Assembly (NCBI GenBank): GCA_003233255.1
Contig: QILH01000167.1
Location: forward strand, 1-5,122
Direction of reading: 5' to 3'
Source of the DNA: Gammaproteobacteria bacterium
GTDB lineage: Bacteria; Pseudomonadota; Gammaproteobacteria; UBA6429; Thiohalophilaceae
Length of the DNA stretch: 5,122 nucleotides
Positions 1 through 5,122 of this stretch are shown in pieces. The position numbers were made by a program, and so were the translations under genes. The notes under the pieces are model-generated. The model was not told the origin of the DNA. It did no database searches and worked only from the letters and a program-made list of their open reading frames with translations. Position 1 is the stretch's first letter, and each line of letters begins with the position of its first letter.

Positions 1-1
1 C

Positions 2-1102
2 GGTGCCATCGCAATCGGCGGGCCGGGGGCTATTTTCTGGATGTGGATTACCGCCTTTGTCGGTATGGCAACGAAATACGCCGAAGCAGTGTTGGCCGTA
101 AAATACCGGGAGGTGGATGAGGCGGGTAATCATCAGGGCGGACCAATGTACTATATAAAGAATGGGCTGGGTAAAAACTGGGGCTGGCTTGCCTTTGCCT
201 TTTCGATGTTCGGGGCGCTGGCCGCCTTTGGTATTGGTAATGGCGTTCAGGCCAATGCGGTTGCCAATGCATTAAACAACGGTTTTGATATCCCCAACTG
301 GATCTCCGCGATTGTGTTAGCCGTCCTCACCGCTCTGGTGCTAATCGGTGGCATCAATCGTATCGGCCACATCGCAGGAAAACTGGTCCCCATCATGACG
401 GTATTCTATGTCGGCGGTGCCTTGATCATTATCGGCATGAACCTGAGCAGTGTGCCCGATGCCCTGTGGTTGATCGTCAAAGAAGCCTTTTCACCCACGG
501 CGGTGGTGGGTGGCACCGTTGGCGCCGCCATTATGCTGGCCATTCAAACCGGAGTCGCCCGAGGTGTGTTTTCCAACGAGGCCGGTCTGGGTACAGCGCC
601 GATCGCACACGCCGCCGCGAAAACAAAGGATCCAGTAAAACAGGGCAGCATTGCCATGTTAAGTCCGTTTATCGACACGATCATCATTTGTTCAATGACC
701 GCCATCGTAATCATCCTGATGAATGGCTGGCTGCAGGTAGATGCCGAGACCGGTAATAAAATATCCGCCGCCAGCATGACCTCGTATTCTTTCGCGCAGG
801 GGCTACCGGTTTTCGGTAAATACATCGTAACTCTGGGACTCGCTTTTTTTGCCTTTACCACCATTTTAGGCTGGAGCTTTTACGGTGAACGCTGTGCCGA
901 GTATATATTTGGCATTCGCATTATACCGATCTATCGAGTGCTATGGATTGTGGTTGTATTCATTGGACCGATGATCGAATTAAAAATGATCTGGCTCATC
1001 GCCGGAATATTAAATGGCCTGATGGCCATTCCCAACCTGATTGGCTTGTTATTGTTGAGTCCGATCGTATTCAAGATTACTCGTGAATATTATGCTAAAT
1101 AA
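2..1102 (+). CDS. Sodium:alanine/glycine symporter (AGCS family), 5'-truncated by window start
   Basis: Inner-membrane secondary transporter expected to import alanine or glycine with Na+. The frame is open from base 2, so the Met at base 41 is internal. The visible part begins with the family's conserved GGPGAIFWMW stretch, which lies well inside full-length members. Further AGCS hallmarks follow in order: QGGPMYYIKNGLG, GNGVQANAVANAL (substrate/ion region), RGVFSNEAGLGTAPIAHAAA, a PFIDT segment and GWSFYGERCAEYIFG. Long hydrophobic stretches between them fit about eight or nine membrane helices. The visible 366 residues compare with a usual total of about 450-540, so roughly 80-150 N-terminal residues lie outside the window. 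The gene ends 18 bases before nadC with no terminator between, so the two may share a transcript although their functions are unrelated. Family assignment is secure; the exact amino acid substrate cannot be read from sequence. Confidence 0.95.
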   Translation, partial: GAIAIGGPGAIFWMWITAFVGMATKYAEAVLAVKYREVDEAGNHQGGPMYYIKNGLGKNWGWLAFAFSMFGALAAFGIGNGVQANAVANALNNGFDIPNWISAIVLAVLTALVLIGGINRIGHIAGKLVPIMTVFYVGGALIIIGMNLSSVPDALWLIVKEAFSPTAVVGGTVGAAIMLAIQTGVARGVFSNEAGLGTAPIAHAAAKTKDPVKQGSIAMLSPFIDTIIICSMTAIVIILMNGWLQVDAETGNKISAASMTSYSFAQGLPVFGKYIVTLGLAFFAFTTILGWSFYGERCAEYIFGIRIIPIYRVLWIVVVFIGPMIELKMIWLIAGILNGLMAIPNLIGLLLLSPIVFKITREYYAK

Positions 1103-1120
1103 TATCAATAGAAAAAAAAT

Positions 1121-1954
1121 ATGAACATCAAATTATCCGCTATCCAGCAACAGGTTGCACAGGCATTAGAAGAAGACATCGGTCACGGCGATGTCACCGC
1201 TAACTTACTCGCCGCCGAGCAAACCTCCAGCGCCAACGTGATCACCCGCGAGCCCGGCGTATTATGTGGAACGCAATGGTTTGATCAGTGTTTTTTGCAG
1301 GTCGATAAAACGGTAAAAATCAACTGGCAGGCTCAGGACGGCGATGCCATCAGCGCAAACCAAACTCTATGTACGATTGATGGCCCTACCCGTGCCTTGT
1401 TAACGTCTGAACGCAGCGCGCTAAATTTTTTGCAAACCTTATCCGCCACCGCCAGTATCACCCGACTCTATGTCGATGCGCTGGCTAATACCCCTGTAGA
1501 AATTTTAGATACGCGTAAAACCATTCCAGGGTTACGCAAGGCCCAAAAGTACGCCGTATTTTGTGGCGGTGGTACGAATCACCGCATCGGCCTGTACGAT
1601 ATGATCCTGATCAAAGAGAATCATATCGCCAGCTGTGGTTCAATCACGACGGCGCTCACGCAAGCCCGACAAAATAGTCAGGGTTGTGAAATCGAGATCG
1701 AAGTCGAATCGATAGAACAGCTTGAACAGGCCCTCGCTGCAGGCGCGCCGAGAATATTACTGGATAATTTTACACATGACGATCTTGTTAAAGCCGTCGC
1801 GCTCAATCAACAACGCGCCAAACTGGAAGTCTCTGGAAATATAACCCTGGAAAATATAAACGAAGTCGCGATGACCGGAATTGATTATATATCCAGTGGC
1901 GCAATCACAAAAAATATCCAGGCACTGGATTTATCGATGAAGATACTCTCTTAG
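1121..1954 (+). CDS. nadC: Nicotinate-nucleotide pyrophosphorylase (quinolinate phosphoribosyltransferase)
   Basis: Cytosolic enzyme of de novo NAD synthesis: quinolinate plus PRPP gives nicotinate mononucleotide, CO2 and pyrophosphate. The 277 residues match the family's usual 270-300. The N-terminal domain has EEDIGHGDVTA (residues 17-27). The barrel carries ERSALNFLQTLSATA (97-111), DTRKTIPGLRKAQKYAV (130-146), GGGTNHRIGLYDMILIKENH (149-168), EIEVES (192-197), LLDNF (213-217), EVSGN (236-240) and ISSGAIT (257-263). These hold the conserved Arg, Lys, His, Glu and Asp residues known in the family to bind quinolinate and PRPP. The ATG at 1121 places the conserved N-terminus correctly, but only an A-rich run and no clear Shine-Dalgarno precedes it. 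Translation may therefore depend on the A-rich leader or on the transporter gene 18 bases upstream. It converges on the minus-strand gene with a 25-base gap and no convincing terminator. Identification is firm. Confidence 0.97.
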   Translation: MNIKLSAIQQQVAQALEEDIGHGDVTANLLAAEQTSSANVITREPGVLCGTQWFDQCFLQVDKTVKINWQAQDGDAISANQTLCTIDGPTRALLTSERSALNFLQTLSATASITRLYVDALANTPVEILDTRKTIPGLRKAQKYAVFCGGGTNHRIGLYDMILIKENHIASCGSITTALTQARQNSQGCEIEIEVESIEQLEQALAAGAPRILLDNFTHDDLVKAVALNQQRAKLEVSGNITLENINEVAMTGIDYISSGAITKNIQALDLSMKILS

Positions 1955-1979
1955 CCTAAATTAAAAATTAGCCTTGCCC

Positions 1980-3689
1980 TTACATACCTGGCGCCGACAA
2001 CTCAAATACCATAAACTCCTGTTTGCTCAACATGACGTTACCCAGTCGAGCCGGTATGGTCTTATTATTTTCGCGTAATAATTTAAACGGAATGCCTGAA
2101 ACAAAATCATAATCGTGTCGGGATATCAAACACCATTTACCTTCCATATTCTGGAAGATGATCACACCTGAACCCGCGCTACCTGTTTGTTGATTATCCT
2201 GTAGCAACGCCGACTCCGCGTGATTAGAAAAGCGCACGATGGCCACTTCAACCTGCTGATCGCTTGGACGATTAATACGTGAAACATAACCCAGCATCGG
2301 GCGCTTGACATCATCATTCGGATTAAACGCAACAAGTTGCCCTATCTGAATGGGGTTGGTGTTGGCGCTTTCACGGGTTAGCACCAGAATTCCACCGCTA
2401 CTAAAATTGACGATTTCCCATTTGGTATTTGCTCGGGTTTTTAAATCATCGGAAAGTCCAGCCGCCCCCCCCGCCAGCGTATCGCTAAAGGCGCGGGTTT
2501 TAGTTAATCGTTTAACCTCATCCGTCGCCATATCCATCAACAAATTAAACGTTTGCCGGTAGCCAAAAAATAATTTTAAACTCTCATGTCCAAATGCCGC
2601 ATGCCGCTTTTGCTTTCGCTCGCGCGGGCGTAGACCAAACAACATGGTCTCCAACAGCGGGAAACGTTCTATTGCTTCTAGATCAAATAAAGGCTGGCTT
2701 AATTTATCTTCATCAAACTGATCGATAAATTTCATCTTGGCCAGTTCCTCATAATCCAGAATTAAACGATTGTATAAATTCGAATATTCAAACTTTATAC
2801 AGGGTTCAACAAGATGATTTTCACGTTGAAACAAGGGTGGGCCTTTATGATCGATATTCGTAATCAACCAGCCGGGCTCAAGCTCGGACTTATCATCAGT
2901 ATGTATGGTAATCGCATCGGTAATATTGTCGAGATAGGCATCCGCCGAATGAAACAGACGTGTCGACCAACCTGGCGCATCCAGCAAACCAAACAGTTGA
3001 ATCGAGAGATATAATTTTTTAGCACTGGCGCTGGCATTCTGTTTTTTTATTGAGGCTTTTTTTGCCCAGGTGCCGATATAACCCAACAGTTCTTTTGGCT
3101 CATCGACATCGCCGTGTACCAGCAGCGAAAAAAAGACCCGGTTGATATCCTGCCAGGCCGCCGGAGGGAGCTTTTGATGGCGCAAGGCACGAAAGCGTTG
3201 CTCAATACGTAATAATTCCAGTATCTGCACCCCCATATCAATGCACTTACGCCGATTTCGGCGGTAGCTCAATGACTTGGATGAATAAATTTCTTTGAAA
3301 TAATGCTTACAGGCAATCGCCGCCTGCTCAGTGATATCGATACAGGCGAGGATAACTTCACGGCGTTCCTTGCTTTCAGGTAAAGACAGGACATTGGTTT
3401 GATATTTCTGGTAATGCTTAAACATGGTGGCATACACCGACACCATGATGGCATTCACCAACGTAATCCGCTTCTCGTTTTTAATATTGTAGCGATTAAT
3501 CAGTGCCAGCTGGTTGGCGGCCTCCTGCAATTGCTTTACCACCACACGTTTCAGACCATCGATCCTGGCGATCACCATTTCTTTGTCGGCCAGCCCTTTT
3601 GGCGGACTTTTGAATGCCGATGGCAAATTTGCAAACTGCCCGAAGGTCTTGCTGCCCCTTTTAATCTTCACTTTTGCAGTTGCCGTCAT
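1980..3689 (-). CDS. Conserved protein of unknown function with PilZ-like C-terminal domain
   Basis: A 569-residue protein with no recognisable enzyme motif, signal peptide or membrane helix, so probably cytoplasmic. The N-terminus (1-30) is basic. Residues about 35-390 appear mostly alpha-helical and charged, with an Arg-rich patch at 143-147 and RIEQRFRALRHQKLPPAAW at 161-179. A second basic cluster, RPRERKQKR, lies at 354-362. After a Gly/Ala linker (404-412) the C-terminal part looks beta-rich and contains WEIVNFSSGGILVL (424-437). NFSSGG fits the PilZ N-x-S-x-x-G motif, and IQIGQLVAF then GYVSRI follow as in PilZ or PilZ-like barrels. The usual RxxxR partner is not at its normal spacing: RANTK (419-423) is too near and RPRER (354-358) too far, so cyclic di-GMP binding is uncertain. 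The ATG is preceded by a weak GGAT about nine bases away. A regulatory or surface-motility role is only a guess. Confidence 0.85.
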   Translation of the reverse strand: MTATAKVKIKRGSKTFGQFANLPSAFKSPPKGLADKEMVIARIDGLKRVVVKQLQEAANQLALINRYNIKNEKRITLVNAIMVSVYATMFKHYQKYQTNVLSLPESKERREVILACIDITEQAAIACKHYFKEIYSSKSLSYRRNRRKCIDMGVQILELLRIEQRFRALRHQKLPPAAWQDINRVFFSLLVHGDVDEPKELLGYIGTWAKKASIKKQNASASAKKLYLSIQLFGLLDAPGWSTRLFHSADAYLDNITDAITIHTDDKSELEPGWLITNIDHKGPPLFQRENHLVEPCIKFEYSNLYNRLILDYEELAKMKFIDQFDEDKLSQPLFDLEAIERFPLLETMLFGLRPRERKQKRHAAFGHESLKLFFGYRQTFNLLMDMATDEVKRLTKTRAFSDTLAGGAAGLSDDLKTRANTKWEIVNFSSGGILVLTRESANTNPIQIGQLVAFNPNDDVKRPMLGYVSRINRPSDQQVEVAIVRFSNHAESALLQDNQQTGSAGSGVIIFQNMEGKWCLISRHDYDFVSGIPFKLLRENNKTIPARLGNVMLSKQEFMVFELSAPGM

Positions 3690-3736
3690 TTTTTTTATAT
3701 CCGTTAAATAATTACGTCAGGCTAATACGACATGCG

Positions 3737-3765
3737 ACTAAATCATGTTTTACCAATAAGATCAA
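3737..3765 (-). promoter_or_regulatory. Candidate sigma70-type promoter for the PilZ-like gene
   Basis: On the minus strand, TTGATC (3765-3760) is followed after 17 bases by TTTAGT (3742-3737), each matching four of six consensus bases. It lies about 50 bases before the ATG at 3689 and points the right way. The match is moderate and no better candidate was seen in the upstream 200 bases, so this is tentative. Confidence 0.25.
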
Positions 3766-4157
3766 CTTCTTAGCCCAAAGCAGCGCTTGCAGGTCACGAC
3801 TTCAATGCCGGCAAGCCGTTTTTATCCCCATTTTGGCAAGTTTCATCGATCTGTATACCGTCTTAACCTATATGGCTATTTATTAAGCACCAACGCTCCC
3901 CGCTCCCTATTACACTATAGATAACTGTACAGATTTCGGAGCACCATACCGCAAATAGTGCTTATTTTTAGTGGTGTAATGCATAAAAATTCATATCAGC
4001 ACCAAATATAGGGGCAAACATGCTTATAATGAAAACTCAGTGACGTCCAAAATAGTAACCGATTGTTATTGTTGATAATTTTATAATTCCCCGGGACGAT
4101 CCAGGCACATTTCACTTGCTCATGAGGCGGTATCTTAGTATGCTTAAGCGCATCGAG

Positions 4158-4162
4158 TAAGG
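4158..4162 (+). promoter_or_regulatory. Ribosome binding site TAAGG deciding the PqqD-like start
   Basis: TAAGG matches the 5' half of the full Shine-Dalgarno sequence. It lies nine bases before the TTG at 4172 and directly abuts the TTG at 4163. The spacing therefore favours 4172. The only ATG close by, at 4167, is out of frame and would give a 15-codon dead end stopping at 4212-4214. Confidence 0.45.
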
Positions 4163-4171
4163 TTGAATGCA

Positions 4172-4432
4172 TTGTCAACATATAAAAAATCTGCCGATCT
4201 GGTTGAGCAAGTAGTGGATGGAGAACTGGTCGTATTAGATCAGGACTCAGGTCAGATCCATCAATTCAATGCAACCGCCAGTGAAATATGGATGTGTATT
4301 GATGGTAAAACGGCAACCGATGAAATAATTTCGCGCATTGCCGAACACTTTAGCATCGAACTCGAGGTCGCGAAAAAAGATGTTGAATCAACACTACAAC
4401 AGTTGCATGAACAAAATTTAATTGAAACGTAA
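4172..4432 (+). CDS. PqqD-like peptide-recognition protein (RRE-type winged helix)
   Basis: Small cytoplasmic protein of the PqqD family, whose members bind precursor peptides and present them to modifying enzymes; it is not catalytic itself. Residues 14-33 (VVDGELVVLDQDSGQIHQFN) give the beta-strand part. FNATASEIW (32-40) matches the family's LNxTAxxIW signature. The helical winged-helix part follows from KTATDEIISRIAEHF to the LHEQNLIE end, matching the typical end of the fold. At 86 residues it is a stand-alone domain of usual size. No in-frame ATG exists. TTG at 4172 gives an N-terminus (MSTYKKSADL) like other PqqD-like proteins and is correctly spaced from TAAGG; TTG at 4163 would add three residues. 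The next gene starts 34 bases downstream, so the two are very likely co-transcribed. PQQ synthesis itself is unlikely, since the following peptide lacks the Glu and Tyr of PqqA. Confidence 0.85.
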   Translation: MSTYKKSADLVEQVVDGELVVLDQDSGQIHQFNATASEIWMCIDGKTATDEIISRIAEHFSIELEVAKKDVESTLQQLHEQNLIET

Positions 4433-4455
4433 ACAATAGATTACATGGAAATATC

Positions 4456-4460
4456 AGGAG
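4456..4460 (+). promoter_or_regulatory. Strong Shine-Dalgarno (AGGAG) of the Tat-signal peptide gene
   Basis: AGGAG ends six C residues before the ATG at 4467. It is clearly the best ribosome binding site in the window; the PqqD-like gene before it and the kinase gene after it have weak or no such site. This suggests that the small peptide is made in excess over its partners. Confidence 0.75.
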
Positions 4461-4466
4461 CCCCCC

Positions 4467-4661
4467 ATGAGCAAGAAACAAACAAACACAGACGTATCTG
4501 AATCTCGCCGTAAATTTATTAAAACTGCGGCCTACGCAACCCCAGTCGTACTAACTATGGCGGTTGCTCCAGGTGTGCATGCCATAGGTTCACAAAGAAG
4601 CACCGCACCGATTACTGGCAATGCTACAACTAGAACGCCTGCCAAGTGGAACGACGAATAA
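4467..4661 (+). CDS. Small twin-arginine-signal peptide, candidate modified precursor
   Basis: A 64-residue protein, real by its strong ribosome binding site, its following terminator and its clear signal peptide. The polar N-region leads to SRRKFIK (13-19), an almost perfect Tat motif (S-R-R-x-F-L-K). A moderately hydrophobic segment (20-36, with YATPVVL at 23-29) follows, then a VHA site (37-39) for signal peptidase. Only about 25 residues remain (40-64). They start IGSQRST, contain seven Ser/Thr and no Cys, and end in the polar KWNDE. That is too short for a folded enzyme or a cofactor-binding Tat substrate. Its position between a PqqD-like protein and an HprK-like kinase suggests a precursor or scaffold peptide that is modified, perhaps phosphorylated on Ser/Thr, then exported. 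The YxxP spacing recalls the Tyr-Pro leader motif read by PqqD-like domains in lasso-peptide systems, but the match is partial. No function is established here. Confidence 0.8.
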   Translation: MSKKQTNTDVSESRRKFIKTAAYATPVVLTMAVAPGVHAIGSQRSTAPITGNATTRTPAKWNDE

Positions 4662-4678
4662 GTGGGATGATGGATCTT

Positions 4679-4708
4679 AATTTGTACGGTCTAACCGGCT
4701 GACAAATT
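4679..4708 (+). other. Hairpin in the 3' untranslated region
   Basis: AATTTGT (4679-4685) and ACAAATT (4702-4708) are perfect complementary arms. Inside them CGGT (4687-4690) can pair with ACCG (4694-4697) around CTA, leaving a small asymmetric internal loop. The structure sits between the peptide stop and the terminator, where it could stabilise or process the transcript. No T-run follows, so it is not itself a terminator. Confidence 0.4.
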
Positions 4709-4713
4709 CGTTC

Positions 4714-4747
4714 AAAAGGCTATCTGCTAAAACAGATAGCCTTTTTT
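4714..4747 (+). terminator. Rho-independent terminator after the small peptide gene
   Basis: GGCTATCTG (4718-4726) pairs perfectly with CAGATAGCC (4733-4741) around the loop CTAAAA. An A-run before and a six-T run after (4742-4747) extend the stem and supply the U-tract. It ends the transcript 86 bases after the peptide stop and lies before the kinase gene, so kinase expression must rely on read-through or a separate promoter. The A-run on the left makes weak activity in the other direction possible. Confidence 0.93.
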
Positions 4748-4790
4748 AATACCGACACACTCTTACCATACAAGCTACGTACACTTCATC

Positions 4791-5122
4791 ATGTTGCAAT
4801 TACACGTCGCGAATATTGCGATCAACATCTCCGCAGACCAGCACACTTTAGCGATGCTAACTAAAAATTACTCTGGGCTCATGCAGTCGACATCAGCACC
4901 GTGCATACTTAATTATAGTACTGCATACAACCCGGACACCCAGCTCTATCAAATCACTCACTCTGATAACGCCACAAACCAGTACGATAATGCCGCGGAT
5001 TTTATCTACTTTTTTGAAAAAGATTTAACCGTAGAATTACAAAAGCTTAGACCCGAGTTATTTTTTTTACACTCCGCCGCACTAAAGTTCAACGACAAAA
5101 CCATTTTAATCATTGGTCATTC
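4791..5122 (+). CDS. HprK-like serine kinase-related protein, 3'-truncated by window end
   Basis: The frame is open from the ATG at 4791 to the window end (110 complete codons). Residues 91-98 (FFLHSAAL), then KFNDKTILIIGH (99-110), match the segment before and into the Walker A loop of HPr kinase-related proteins, where a His-x-Ala/Ser-Ala strand precedes GxxGxGKS/T. The window stops after G-H and two bases of the next codon, so the nucleotide-binding Lys and Ser/Thr are not seen. The upstream 90 residues are variable, as is usual in the family. Relatives phosphorylate Ser/Thr of HPr or, in some lasso-peptide clusters, a peptide product. A typical member has about 280-330 residues. No in-frame ATG lies upstream before the stop at 4737-4739, and no Shine-Dalgarno precedes 4791, so the start is less sure than the frame. 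Its neighbours suggest the small Tat peptide as a possible substrate. Confidence 0.75.
   Translation, partial: MLQLHVANIAINISADQHTLAMLTKNYSGLMQSTSAPCILNYSTAYNPDTQLYQITHSDNATNQYDNAADFIYFFEKDLTVELQKLRPELFFLHSAALKFNDKTILIIGH

Larger units (their letters stand above)
3690..4171. other. Intergenic region between divergent genes; no gene seen
   Basis: About 480 bases hold no convincing coding frame on either strand. Visible elements are: an inverted repeat GCTTGC/GCAAGC (3785-3790, 3811-3816); a tandem CGCTCCC pair (3894-3907); the heptamer AGCACCA three times (3886, 3940, 3998); ATTACAC/GTGTAAT arms (3909-3915, 3974-3980) flanking AGCAC/GTGCT arms (3940-3944, 3958-3962); and the perfect palindrome CTGTACAG (3925-3932). 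Two TATAAT hexamers occur at 4025-4030 and 4082-4087, but neither has a good -35 box at 16-18 bases, so the promoter of the rightward genes is not fixed. The region must contain promoters in both directions. No known operator was recognised. Confidence 0.6.

Noticed and set aside
466..864. Overlapping open frames on both strands inside the symporter gene
   Set aside because: They lie wholly inside a strongly conserved AGCS coding region and have the Arg/His-rich or otherwise odd composition of shadow frames.
1952..1979. A shared terminator between nadC and the converging gene
   Set aside because: The gap has only an imperfect AT-rich dyad (CTAAATT/AATTAG) without GC stem or clean T-run.
3785..3824. 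GCTTGC/GCAAGC followed by TTTTT as a terminator
   Set aside because: The loop would be 20 bases with a six-base stem, and no plus-strand gene lies upstream for it to end.
3674..3886. A 70-codon plus-strand open frame running out of the minus-strand gene's start
   Set aside because: It begins inside the opposite gene, resembles no family and reads through the probable promoter region of that gene.
3925..3932. CTGTACAG as a LexA (SOS) box
   Set aside because: The gammaproteobacterial LexA site needs CTGT and ACAG separated by eight bases; here they are adjacent.
4063..4087. TTGTTA with TATAAT as a sigma70 promoter for the PqqD-like gene
   Set aside because: The spacer is only 13 bases, too short for normal function; the TATAAT may still serve with an unseen activator.
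3996..4181. A 61-codon minus-strand open frame across the intergenic region and the PqqD-like start
   Set aside because: It has no recognisable domain and an unlikely composition (Asn run, scattered Cys/His/Trp), and it overlaps the start of a well-supported gene on the other strand.
4584..4661. Reading the peptide tail as a lasso-peptide core
   Set aside because: Counting from Gly41 there is no Asp or Glu at the position 7-9 needed to close the ring; the only acidic residues are the last two. Another type of modification is more likely, if any.

Overview
The window looks like a chromosome segment of a gammaproteobacterium of moderate GC. The NadC sequence has the proteobacterial motif set, and the genes are spaced like ordinary chromosomal genes. 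There is no rRNA, tRNA, transposase or CRISPR array. The genus cannot be told from this window.

Left part (1-3689), housekeeping. The window opens inside a plus-strand gene for a sodium:alanine/glycine symporter of the AGCS family, of which 366 C-terminal residues are visible. Eighteen bases later comes nadC, quinolinate phosphoribosyltransferase of NAD synthesis. Facing nadC on the minus strand, 25 bases from its stop, is a 569-codon gene for an uncharacterised, mostly helical protein. Its C-terminal part carries a PilZ-like N-x-S-x-x-G motif, so it may sense or mimic sensing of cyclic di-GMP.

Middle (about 3690-4171). This non-coding stretch of roughly 480 bases looks AT-rich in its right half. 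It separates the divergent minus-strand gene from the plus-strand genes to the right. It holds three copies of AGCACCA, several short inverted repeats and two TATAAT hexamers without good -35 partners.

Right part (4172-5122), the most interesting region. Three small plus-strand genes follow one another. The first encodes an 86-residue PqqD-like protein, a winged-helix fold of the type used as a peptide-recognition element, probably starting at a TTG. The second has a strong ribosome binding site and encodes a 64-residue peptide with a canonical twin-arginine signal (SRRKFIK) and a tail of only about 25 residues after a predicted VHA cleavage site. A very good rho-independent terminator follows it. 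The third is the start of an HprK-like kinase, cut by the window end inside its Walker A loop.

PqqD-like proteins and HprK-like kinases occur together in several peptide-modification systems, including lasso-peptide clusters with tailoring kinases. The inferred model is that the PqqD-like protein presents the small peptide to the kinase, and probably to further enzymes beyond the window, before Tat export. The gene order, motifs and terminator are directly visible. The role of the module is inference.
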